A stretch of DNA of 64,000 nucleotides, from NCBI GenBank assembly GCA_025667525.1, contig CM046879.1:389321039-389385038 (forward strand), written 5' to 3'. Made by a program: the position numbers and the translations under genes. Every line of letters begins with the position of its first letter. The stretch's first letter is position 1. Origin of the DNA: Glebionis coronaria. Its lineage: Eukaryota; Streptophyta; Magnoliopsida; Asterales; Asteraceae. Positions 12,173 through 21,859 of the stretch are shown one piece after another. The notes beneath the pieces are model-generated. The model was not told where the DNA came from, did no database searches, and worked only from the letters and a program-made list of their open reading frames with translations.

Positions 12173-14166
12173 ATGGAAAAATTGGTGTTAGCACTAGTGT
12201 TTGCTTCAAAGCGGTTGCGCCGGTACTTTCAGGCGCACTCAATTGTAGTGATTACCGATCAGCCAATCAAGCAGGTTATTTCTAGACCAGATGTGGCAGG
12301 GAGGCTACAGAAATGGAGCATCCTATTGGGGGAGCACAATATATCTTACAGGCCAAGGACAGCTGTTAAAGGCCAAATCTTGGCCGATTTCCTGATCGAA
12401 AAGCCGGATGAGGAAGGGCCAATCATCAAGCAAGACGAGATCCCAACAGAACCATGGGTGTTATTCACGGACGGATCTTCGTGTACGGACGGGTCCGGAG
12501 CAGGTCTCATCCTCACAAATCCAGAAGGAATGGAATTCACGTACGCCCTCCATTTTGAGTTCACGTCCACCAATAATGAAGCGGAATATGAAGCATTAAT
12601 TGCGGGTTTAAAAATCGCCGCTAGAATGGGAGTCCGCAACCTTGAGGCCTACGTGGACTCACGGCTTGTAGCGAACCATATTCTAGGTGGGTATGTGGCT
12701 AAGGAGGATAACATGGTCAGGTACTTGGAAAAAGTCAAGTCGCTAATCGCGACTTTCAGTAAGTTTTCCATCAAGCAGGTACCAAGGGGCGAGAATAAGA
12801 AGGCGGACGCTCTTAGCAAGATCGCATCCACAAGCTTCGCTCACTTGTCTAAACAAGTACTGGTAGAAATACTCAAGGAGAAATCTATAACGGAAGGGGA
12901 GGTTGCTGCTATAGTTGAAGAGGATGGACCTACATGGATGACCCCAATCATCAACTATTTGACTAGTGAGACCCTTCCAGACGAGGAAAAAGCAGCACGG
13001 CGCATCAGAAGGAAGTCGCAGCATTTCGAACTTCGAGAAGGCATCCTTTACAAGCGCTCTTTCTTGCAGCCGTGGCTGCGGTGTGTTGGACCACGTCAGG
13101 CCGCTTACGTAATCAGTGACATACATGAAGGGTTGTGCGGCATGCATGCAGGTCCATGATCCGTGATAGCTAAAGCCCTACGAACAGGATATTATTGGCC
13201 TATCATGCACAGAGACGCGCGCGACATGATACGCAAGTGCAGTGATTGTCAGGTGCATAGGCCAGTGTCGCGGCACCCGCAGCAGGAACTTACACCTATC
13301 ACGTCCCCATGGCCATTCTATAAGTGGGGAATCGACATTGCAGGACCATTTCCTGTAGCTGCGGGGGGGTTAAATTCTTGATTGTTGCGATGGACTACTT
13401 CACACGATGGATAGAGGCCAAGGCAGTCAAGTCTATCACAGGCAAACAGGTTAAGAAGTTTGTTTGGGAACATATTGTGTGCCGTTTTGGTTTACCAGGG
13501 GAAATCATCTCGGACAACGACAAGCAGTTCACGGACAACCCATTCAAAGATTGGTGTGCATCATTGAACATCAAGCGGCGCTTCGCATCTGTTAAGCATC
13601 CGCAGACAAACGGCCTTGTCGAACGAGCAAATTGAAGCTTGGGGAACGGCATCAAGGCCCGTCTGGATGAACGAAGTGGTAAATGGGTCAATGAGTTATC
13701 ACATGTGCTATGGGCGCATAGAACTATGATCAAAACAGCCAACAGAGATACTCCATTTGCATTGGCTTACGGCACTGAAGCTGTTATACCAGCAGAAATA
13801 GGAATGCCTACCATCCGCATGGCGGAGGTTAATGTCGTCACGAACGATGAACAGCTACGAATTAACCTGGATCTGTTGGAAGAAAAAAGGGAAATAGCAG
13901 CCATCAATGAGGCTAAGTCCAAGGCTAAGATGAAGGCTTATTATGACGCCAAGGTCAAAGGTGTTTCTTTTCGACCGGGAGACTACGTCTATCGTGCTAA
14001 CGAGGCAAGTCGAGCGGAGAACACAGGAAAGCTGGGCCCTAAGTGGGAAGGACCGTATGAAGTCACTGAAGCCTTGGGACGAGGCGCGTACAAGCTACGT
14101 GACATGGATGGCCGCGACCTAGAGCGCACATGGAACATTTCCAATCTCAAAAGGTGCTATCTTTGA
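12173..14166 (+). pseudogene. Tat RNase H, archaeal-type RNase H and integrase, broken
   Basis: Continues pol in a shifted frame. The rest of the first RNase H (MEKLVLALVFASKRLRRYF) is followed by a second, archaeal-type RNase H (LFTDGSSCTDGSGAG, NNEAEYEALIAGL, YVDSRLVANHI, ADALSKIAS), the dual-RNase-H signature of Tat elements. Integrase has the zinc-binding H...H...C-x2-C region and the D-D-E core: GIDIAGPF, IISDNDKQF, QTNGLVERAN. Breaks: a TGA at 13157-13159, a frameshift at the run of seven G at 13363-13369, and a TGA at 13633-13635. The last frame (13639-14166) is the integrase C-terminus (GPKWEGPYEVTEALG.GAYKLRD) with no chromodomain. Confidence 0.9.
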
Positions 14167-14915
14167 AAGCTACGGCTTCCGCATGGGTACTTTGCTATAT
14201 GCGGTCTTAATAAAGAACCATGCGGTTTTATCTGTTTTGTTTTTATTATGTTTGTTTAGATTCTTTTCTTGTTTTTTAGGACTTGTCATTATTGTTCAAA
14301 CAAAAGTGTAAACGTTCTAATAAAATGCCGTGGTGCCTAGCTAGCTCCACGGCCTGTTTCGTGCAAATCATTTTTTAGATTTTTTGTTAGTCGTATGAAT
14401 TTTACTTATATTATAATATGTTATGTTTTATTCATATGCATTCTTTCAAATTACTGTACATGTACTATACGCCTCCAGGCGGGGTAAGAGGATTAAGTGA
14501 ACCTACTAATTCAACTTGCCGCGTAAGAGGGATGCAACCCCAGCCGCACGGATCATGTATCCTTACTAGACACCTTACTCACAAGACGTTGGGGTAAGTC
14601 TCATATGCCGTAGCCGCACAGTGCTCCGCATAGTAAAGACGCACGTCGCATGTCTAGTAAATTATAAACTTGTATGTATTTTCTTTCTTTGTGTGTAAGA
14701 CGTGATATATCATGCAGTATTGTGCTACAATATTTAAACACAAGTAAAAATACACAAGTTTCCAAAATAGATAACAAAATTTCCGTGGTCATTCACGGAC
14801 TTATACACAAAATACAAATGTTGTCAGCCGTGTACATGCACGGACGAATAGAAACAGTAAATATTCAGAGGTTACAAACCAAAGTGTCTGAAATGGATCA
14901 TAAAGTAGGAGTATC
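14167..14915. other. Tat spacer between pol and antisense gene
   Basis: No coding sequence. The stretch 14460-14660 repeats short gccgcac and ggggtaag words. It lies between two convergent genes, so it should hold both 3' ends; I see no clear poly(A) signals. Confidence 0.5.
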
Positions 14916-15686
14916 CTACATAGGGGGGAAAAACTTACCCATCTCCACTTGCTCTTTGACCAGACACGACAACCACTCATCACTTTCTTTCCGCTTCTGG
15001 GCTTGATCTGCAGTCCTCTCCAGCACCACACTTAAAGGTTCTTCGTCAAGCACGACCCTGGTTACGTCCTCGTATATGGGGAGTGTAAGGTGGCTAGGGG
15101 ATGGAGTGAAGGAAGCACGGGAGGACGCGCTAAGACTGAGCCTTTCCATGATTTCCATATTTGGCGCATCTTTGGTGGCCTCCAGCTCATCCAAGAATGG
15201 ATAGTGCAAATCTCGCATCGCGGCCATGGAGGCAGTCATCTTGTTAGCAGCTTCAGGCTTAAAAAAGGCATGATTGGTAACGTCCTCCCCTTTCGTGATC
15301 AGCTCAACGGCCTCAACCATTCCCTCGTGCCGTCCGTGGTCAATACCATCAGACACAAGGCTCGCGAATTGTTGCATGAATTCCGGGGCCTCTAATACCT
15401 TCATGACGGCCAGGCGTGCTCCATGCCCAACCATCCACCTACGGCCGGCAATAGCTATGAGCAGTTGGGGGCATAGCACATTGTTACGTTACGCAGTGAG
15501 GGCATCAATCATCAACTCTTTTTGGACAAATGCCTCTTTTAGCTCTTGGATGATGGCCCTCTCATCGGCAAGTTCCCCTTGTACTTTCTCCATGCTCTAG
15601 ACGGCCAAGTGTGCGTCTTCTAGTTTCTTGTTAAGCACGTCTACTTGGCTGGAGTACGAGTGGGCAGAAGCTTCCGCCGTGGCTAC

Positions 15687-15752
15687 CTATAAGAAATAAC
15701 GTGTTAGCATATATTTCTTTCATAATATGGGTGGTGCGGCACGGATATGTAC
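15687..15752 (-). other. predicted intron 3 of antisense gene
   Basis: 66 bp. Donor AACAAG|GTACAT, acceptor TTTCTTATAG|GTAGCC. Removal joins two halves of one coiled coil in frame. Confidence 0.7.
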
Positions 15753-16320
15753 CTTGTTGGTTGCAGCATCTAGTTGTGACTCAAGATTGGCCACTTGTTG
15801 GTCGTATTCATTCGCACGGGCTGACTGATTTTTAATGGTCTCCTTAGCACTGGCTAGTTGGGATTGGAGGTCGGCAATATGAGCTTCATTATCTACAATC
15901 ATCTTCTCTCTCCGTCCAACTTTCCTCTTGAGGGATTCAACATGCCCAAGTGCGGCCTTAAACCTTACCCTCATCGAGGTACCCATCGCCATTTGGTGTA
16001 CCAGGGCACCATTATACTCATTCGCCAAGTAGGCATGACTGAGCGAATTTACCTCTCGCACCAAGCTTGGTGGTATACAATTGTTGAGATACTCCCGGCA
16101 CTCGTCGGCGTCCCTCAGTTGTGATGCCGTTGTGATATTCCATACTAGATTGAACGGCTGAGGGGGGCCGGACGCTGGGAGGTCTTGGGAGGCTGTGGGT
16201 GAACCTTCTTCAAATACAGGGCCGGACTTTGTGGGGGCCGTGGGGTTTCTTTCCACTTCTTTCCCTTTCCCCTTATCAATTTGGGCGTCAGAAGGAGGCG
16301 CGGCACCAGTCTGGTTGTCC

Positions 16321-16402
16321 CTGTGCAACAAGTATTGGGAAATATTTTAAGTATAGCTTACAAGGAAACTTGTCATTTTTACATATTAGGATGGAGTCTT
16401 AC
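16321..16402 (-). other. predicted intron 2 of antisense gene
   Basis: 82 bp. Donor GACAT|GTAAGACT, acceptor TTGCACAG|GGACAA. Removal joins exon 2 and exon 3 in frame across a split codon; the unspliced reading hits TAA inside the intron. Confidence 0.7.
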
Positions 16403-16997
16403 ATGTCGTTTCTTGCTAGTTCGGAGGTGGTTGGGGCAATCTGAGTGACGGGATCGACATGAGCGGCCCGGATAGCCTCGGAACCCTGGGTAGCACTTCC
16501 GACAGATTGATACAAGGGGTGGTCTTCTCGAAGTCTCTTGGCAGGAGCGTTGTGTTCGCCAATCTCGACTGAAGCAGTTCTCCTCGCACGGTTGCTTCTT
16601 TTTCGGGTATGCTTGGCGACGGGCTGCGTTGTTGCTTCATCGATCTCTTCCTCGACTTCTTCTTCTTCCTCTACTTCCAGGTTGACATGCCGTTGTACTT
16701 CTTCATCATCATCACCCATCAGTCGGCGAATGCTGGAGGTGGTTAGTTCAATATTATCCCCTTGCTGTTCCCTATGTGGTGAGGAGGGCCCGGCTCCTCC
16801 TTCATTCATCTAGTTATCACCATCCCCATTGTCTCCATGATCTTCCTCGTCAGAATGGGGGTCGGGCACGGCTTCAAGAGCAACCGTCACGGGTCGGGTA
16901 TGCTCAAGAAGGGGTTGTTCATTCTCACGGAGAGGACGGAGACCCTCCGGCACAAGCTTCGGGTCGCCCTGACGCAAAAGTCCAAAGAAGTTCATTT

Positions 16998-17074
16998 CTG
17001 TCCAGCACAAAACAACATATGTTAGCTATTTATCAAATAATTGTATACATTTTTTGCGTACGGATGTTAGCTAC
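16998..17074 (-). other. predicted intron 1 of antisense gene
   Basis: 77 bp. Donor AAG|GTAGCTAAC, acceptor CTGGACAG|AAATG on the - strand. The frame on the upstream side is shifted by a later mutation in exon 1. Confidence 0.55.
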
Positions 17075-17910
17075 CTTCGCCCTGCCTTCTCCAAAAAACG
17101 GGATACCTATTGGATGGAACAAAGTAATTGTGGCTAATCCCTAGCAAACACAGGAATGATTCGAGAAGGTTTCTATGGAACCCAATCCTATTCTGATCTA
17201 ACTCTTGGAATGACGGGGGTTGTATGTACTTGTGTGCGGCTTGGGGTCGTGAGGTATCCTAGTTCTAATGGTGTAATCGCCCGACCATACCACTGCGTCA
17301 ATGAAAAAATAGTGATCATACCAATTTTTTAATGAATCCATTGGTTTATTGTGCGATTGGGGACTGTTGGAGGCTCGTTTCTTAAAAGATTACCAACCGT
17401 TTACTATGTTGGGAACATAAAAGAGCCGGAATAATTCTACGGTCGGGGGGATTCTCCTAGCACGACATAGGATCTCGAATTGACTAATCTTACAGGCACC
17501 TATGCAGTGGAGCTGACTAATGTGTACATCATAGTATCCTAACAGATCTACAAGAAAGTGGGTGAAGGGGATGCGGTAATTAGCCGCATCAAAGAGGCGA
17601 GTATACATGCCAATCTTACCCGCTGGAGCCTCAGTTATGAGGTCCCCGGCGCCAGGAAGTGAGGGGTGTAGGTTTGTTGGGATGAAATAGTTTGTACAAA
17701 AGTGGTTTAATTGGTCTTGGGTCATAACATTCAGCACGGATCCAATGGTAGGGCTGTTTCTATGAGCCATTACTAAAAAAAAAGTGTAAGGGCGTGGTGT
17801 TCTAACCTGCGTGTGAAGGGATCCGTGCGTATTTGGTTCAAGCTAAGAGGAAAGCTTTAATGGCAGAAATGGAGGTTATAACTGTGTGATCACACAGCCG
17901 TGGGGGTGGC

Positions 17911-17919
17911 TTATTTATA
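17911..17919 (-). promoter_or_regulatory. TATA box of the antisense gene
   Basis: TATAAATAA on the - strand within ccctataaataagcc, about 140 bp upstream of the antisense ATG at 17770. Just downstream is the palindrome ctgtgtgatcacacag (about 17882-17897). Confidence 0.6.
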
Positions 17920-18341
17920 GGGTTGCCTCATGGGTCAAGACATGTTGGATGTGTGACATGTGTCTGCCACTATCTTAATCGTGTGGCTAGGGGGCAAGTG
18001 GCAAGTGAAACGTCAGGCGGGACCCACGGGTCACTTCTGACTCAAACATTTGCACTGCTCGATGTTCTGACTGTTTGCACTTTTGTCAGTCAAACAAGTC
18101 AGATGAACAGTTATTAATGTCGGGTTATGCGGCTCTTACGTACGACTTGACATTTAATGCTATATTTAATTTGTCTCGGTCGCTATGTGCGGCTGAGATA
18201 TTGATGAAATAACTTCCTAAGCCAGGTTGACACGTGCGGCCAATACAAATTCTCGAAAAAACTTGTCATTTCTTATTGTTTCCTTGGTACGTCCGGGGAG
18301 CATCTTGGTAGTCTAGAGGTTACACCTATGGTCGTAACAAC
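17920..18341. other. Tat 3' non-coding region, likely antisense promoter
   Basis: No ORF that I believe. It lies upstream of the antisense TATA box, so probably carries that gene's promoter, and on + it leads into the polypurine tract. Confidence 0.45.
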
Positions 18342-18356
18342 TAGACTAGGGGGACA
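18342..18356 (+). other. polypurine tract of Tat element
   Basis: actagggggaca-type purine run directly before TGATGACG of the 3' LTR. Confidence 0.7.
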
Positions 18357-18867
18357 TGATGACGTATAGTCCCCAGCCGGGTCATGAACCCGACCCATGG
18401 GTACTACCCGTATCCAGCCCATCACAGATGGGTGGGATAATGACATGGCCAACATAGGGTTAGAGAGAATAAGATTCTGTCTAGGAATATCTTTATCCCA
18501 ATGGAAGAGGATATTCACTACCAGAATTAGAAGATAACAATCATTCTAATTCTGGTGGTTATCTCTTCCTCGGGGCCGAAGCATCAGTGAAAGCCCATTA
18601 GGGTTTCACTGCGTATAAAAGGAACCCTCAAGGGTTCCACAAAGGTATTACGATTCATACTCTAAACTCACATAAACCCTAAATCGATTACTTACTCTCA
18701 CGCCGGAGTCTAATCGTGGGAAACATTCCCACGGTAAGCCTAACGCGTGTTGTTTAGTGTGCAGGATCCCAACCAAACGATTCACTTGGTGCAGGAGTCG
18801 GAGCCCAGCCAACCCGGATTAAGCCTAATTCGGGTCTAGCAAGGATCAACCAACTTTTGCATCAACA
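18357..18867 (+). repeat. 3' LTR of Tat element
   Basis: Matches 7862-8443 with about 3% substitutions by eye and a deletion of about 71 bp in the first quarter. Ends GCATCAACA, followed by atgta (target duplication). Confidence 0.9.
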
Positions 18868-18872
18868 ATGTA
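18868..18872. repeat. target site duplication of Tat element, right
   Basis: atgta, partner of gtgta at 7857-7861. Confidence 0.7.
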
Positions 18873-19494
18873 CTTTATGGGCCATAATGTTGTTGCTTAT
18901 GATTGATTTTGTTTAGAGCGTTTTCTACGGACTACGGGTACCAAAGTTCTTTCTTTTTATTTTTCTAGCTTAATCGCTTTAGTTTAATTAATTAGATCGT
19001 TATAGTTTATATTGTTTTTGAAAAATTATATTTTTCATAAAAATCGGTTTAATTAGTTTTAGATATTATTATTGTTTTAAAATATAGATTTAAAGGTTTA
19101 AAAATTAGATTTCATTTAGATAAGCTTATTATTAGTATAAAGTTTACACCTTTTTGTGATTATTAAGCTTGTTAGTATATAAAGCTTCTATCTTTATCAT
19201 ATAAAAATATTAATAAGCTTGAAAGGTTAAATCTTTACGCTTATTTTTTAGTTTATCTTTGTGATTTTTTTGTCACTATTACTTGTTATGACGTGCTTGC
19301 ATCTAGATTAATTTCGCATATAGAATTATTAATATTTTTAGTTATAATTTAGTGTTGTTGCATCTAGATCTAAATTTGTAGTTTAGTTTTATTTTGCATT
19401 TTAGATTAATTTTATTTGAACTATTTGCGCTTTTATTTTTATATATTCCTTAGCCTACATATTTTTCCCTATTTTTAGTTTAAATAGACATACA
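18873..19494. other. A/T-rich continuation of the pre-Tat host sequence
   Basis: Continues the interrupted tandem repeat (ctttatgggccataatgttgttgc) and then becomes A/T-rich with repeated aagcttatt and agattta words like the Athila A LTR. No gene seen. Together with 7710-7861 it has about the length of the leader between PBS and gag of Athila C. Confidence 0.5.
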
Positions 19495-20595
19495 TTACCA
19501 AACAATTACTATTAAGCAAGAACAATTAATCTCATTGTTAAAGTTGTTAATAAATTCAAGTCGAGTCGAGGATAAAACGATATATTTAAAAATGGATATT
19601 ACATGCCTAACCCACTCTACATCTGCATCTATGTTAAAGTGATAATCAGCCATGTCTACATTCACCTCTTCTAAAAATGTTTCTTCATCTACAAAGAAAT
19701 CCTCATCATCCTCTGAATCTGTATCATCCCCCTCTGTACTATTGTCTTCCTCATCCCGAAACAATGTTTGCCCCTCAACCAATGTTTCTGTTAGTTCATT
19801 ATTGACCACTCTATCCCTTTCTTGTTCATTCACCACCCTAGCTGTCATATTGTCCTCAAATGGATCAAATTCATAGTTCATGGACAACAAATCTTCATAT
19901 ATGGATTCCACAGTCTCATGCTAAGTGACTTGAACATTAGATTTTGTTGGCAAAGGCTGTTTGGAGGAGGGTGTGTCAGTCACTTGAACATTAGCTTTTG
20001 TAGGCAAAGGCTGTTTGGAGGAGGGTGTGTTAGTGACATGAACATTAGCTTTTGCAGGCAAAGGTTGTTTGGAGGAGGGTGTGGCAGTTAAGGTAGAAGC
20101 ATGTTGAGTGAGGTATGATAATAACAATACTCTCTTATGGATCAAACTAGGGTTTAACTCCTCAATAACAACACTGCTATAAGGAGGGGGAAGCATATGT
20201 GTCTACCATAGTCACTAGGTGTTCACAGTAGACCATAATTAGTTTGTTGTTAGTGATATACTTAGCCAACCCAACAACATATTGATCATTACCTAAAGCT
20301 CTCAATCCCACATCAAGGTCAGTCCCAAGAATCATATAATGATAGTAAATAGGTTCCTCATTCACGTATCCTAATTCCCACATTATAGCATTTAATCATC
20401 AACTAAAAACCTATCTATATCAACCCAATCGACATAAGTAATTAACCCATTTACATATCTCCTTCTATCATTAACAGATATGATCTTACCAGCATGGTGT
20501 ATTTTTAGGGAAAACAGAGCAGGATCCTTTTCTGCAAATGCAATGGACAAAACAATTAACATAAACATAATAACTTCAGTTACATTCTGATACAT
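19495..20595 (-). pseudogene. MuDR-like (MULE) transposase N-terminal fragment
   Basis: Fragments in successive frames match the N-terminal part of plant MuDR-type transposases: FSLKIHHAGKII, RRYVNGLITYVDWVDID, ELGYVNEEPIYYHYMI, GTDLDVGLRALGNDQYVVGLAKYITNNKLI, VIIEEL-like, then an 18-residue repeat region, then an acidic stretch ending FFVDEETFLEEVNVDMADYHFNIDADVEWV. The first part is the PB1-like domain; the catalytic DDE domain, zinc finger and terminal inverted repeats are not visible, so this is a 3'-truncated relic. At least two frameshifts (near 20390 and 20190) and a stop (19921-19923) break it. Confidence 0.8.
19925..20086 (-). repeat. 54-bp tandem repeat in MULE transposase
   Basis: Three copies of a 54 bp unit (starts 19925, 19979, 20033) encoding 18 residues each of the type TPSSKQPLPTKANVQVTD. 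The unit keeps the reading frame. Confidence 0.9.
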
Positions 20596-20839
20596 TATTT
20601 ATACATAAACCCTATCAAAACTACAAAATTAAAAATAATTAGGTCAAATTGATTAATTCGTCTTATCGTATTTAATAGCCATTTTGTAAGGTCCAATACC
20701 CTCTTTTATCTTCCAACCAGTGCCATCCATATTTGGGGAAAAATTGGGGATTTTATGTAAGGTTTATAAGGATTGGAAGGAATTAGGGATTTTTTTTTAA
20801 TTTGATTGTAGGGTCCTTATACTTGTTTTAGGAAAAACA

Positions 20840-21456
20840 ATTATACTAAGGATTATAGAGACGTGATCGTCATTCCCGCTATCGAAGCGGAGAATTTTGA
20901 AATTAAAAGTGGCATGTTGAGTTTAGTTCAATCGACATAGTTTAAAGGTCGTGAGGCGGATAATCCTCACGATCACATTCGGATTTTTGATCGTCTTTTA
21001 GCCACGAGCAAGTTTAACAACGTTGACACCGACGTCATTAAGCTTATGCTTTTTCCATACTCGCTCGATGGTGCCGCCAAGGATTAGTACGAGAAAGAGC
21101 CACCTAATTCCATAATTACCTAGAAGGATATCGTTTCCAAATTCGTTAATCATTTCTTGCCACCGTCTAAGACCACGTTTTTCAAAAACAAGATCACGAG
21201 GTTTGAACAGAAGCCGAATGAATCGTTTAGAGACACGTGGGATCATTTTATGGAGTTGCTTATGCAATGTCCTCGCCACGGTTTTTCTGATACACTAAAT
21301 CGACACTTTTTATAACGGTCTTATTTTTTAATAGCAAGATTCGTTAAATTCTGCCGCGGGCGGTAACTTTTTGTGTAAAACTCCTAGGAAAGCGTTATTG
21401 ATTATCGAAAATAGATCCAAGGTTTACCAACTCTGTAACACACTGAGTGTTGACAA
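20840..21456 (+). pseudogene. Athila gag fragment
   Basis: Decayed copy of the Gag segment seen at 58840-59445 in Athila C: shared phrases include cgtgaggcggataatcctcacgatc, ctcgatggtgccgccaagga and gagaaagagccacctaattc. Several TAG/TAA codons replace sense codons. It stops abruptly in gagtgttgacaa at 21456, where a 21-bp Athila LTR tip in opposite orientation follows. It may be the gag of Athila A. Confidence 0.75.
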
Positions 21457-21477
21457 TGTATAATTGCGGTCTCATCA
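21457..21477 (-). repeat. 21-bp tip of an inverted Athila LTR
   Basis: tgtataattgcggtctcatca, the reverse complement of the first bases of an Athila C-type LTR, fused to the gag fragment on its left and to a 380 bp repeat on its right. Confidence 0.65.
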
Positions 21478-21859
21478 GAGTTATAATGGAGGAAACAAAA
21501 TGGTATATGTGTGTGTGATCCTGTCTGAGAAAAAGGGTGGGTGTTCGTATTTTAATGCAGCCAAAAGAAGTAAATGTCTAAAATACCCCGCCCCTCATAA
21601 GACTTAACGTTAAAAACTAACATCCCTCCAAAATAGGGACCAAAATTTTTTATATTTTCAAAAATAGGGATGATCCGTGTATTTAATTTTAGATAGGGAC
21701 GAATCTTAATGTTTGGTGCTAACCATAGGGACGAATCATGAAACTTTTTCTTAATTAAATAGTATACAAGCTTTGAACTGAGTTAGGATAGTTGGCTAAA
21801 CCAAAGAGTCAACCAAAGTAATGTGTTGAAATATTATGTATAACTCATACATTGTTTTG
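21478..21859. repeat. 380-bp direct repeat, copy 1
   Basis: Closely matches 24349-24728: both start gagttataat, contain gggtgggtgttcgtat, cctcataagacttaac, aatagggatgatcc and end catacattgttttg. No coding potential. Identity of the sequence unknown to me. Confidence 0.85.

Larger units (their letters stand above)
14916..17770 (-). pseudogene. antisense accessory gene of Tat element (putative gypsy-type transposase family), spliced
   Basis: Gene opposite to gag-pol. Exon 1 (17770 to about 17075) encodes MAHRNSPTIGSVLNVM...PGKIGMYTRLFDAANYRIPFT...DVHISQLHCIGACKISQFEILCRA, which I recognise as the domain annotated in plants as Transposase_28 (putative gypsy type). Its biochemical role is not known to me. 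Exon 2 (16997-16403) is acidic then basic; exons 3 and 4 (16320-15753, 15686-14916) encode a long coiled coil running across their junction and a C-terminal segment (HYPFLDEL, EWLSCLVKEQ). Introns 2 and 3 have GT-AG ends and their removal keeps one frame. Damage: stops at 17390-17392, 16810-16812, 15597-15599 and 15489-15491, and a frameshift late in exon 1. A TATA box lies about 140 bp upstream. Confidence 0.75.
7862..18867 (+). mobile_element. Tat-lineage Ty3/gypsy LTR retrotransposon, near full length
   Basis: An 11.0 kb element with LTRs (582 and 511 bp), PBS, gag, protease, RT, RNase H, second RNase H, integrase, an antisense accessory gene and a polypurine tract. The order RT, RNase H, archaeal-type RNase H, integrase without chromodomain is the mark of the Tat/Retand group. 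The target duplication is gtgta (7857-7861) and atgta (18868-18872), one base decayed. By eye about 15 substitutions separate the LTRs over about 511 aligned bases. The right LTR lacks about 71 bp present in the left. At least three stops and three frameshifts break gag-pol, so this copy cannot make its own proteins. Confidence 0.9.
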
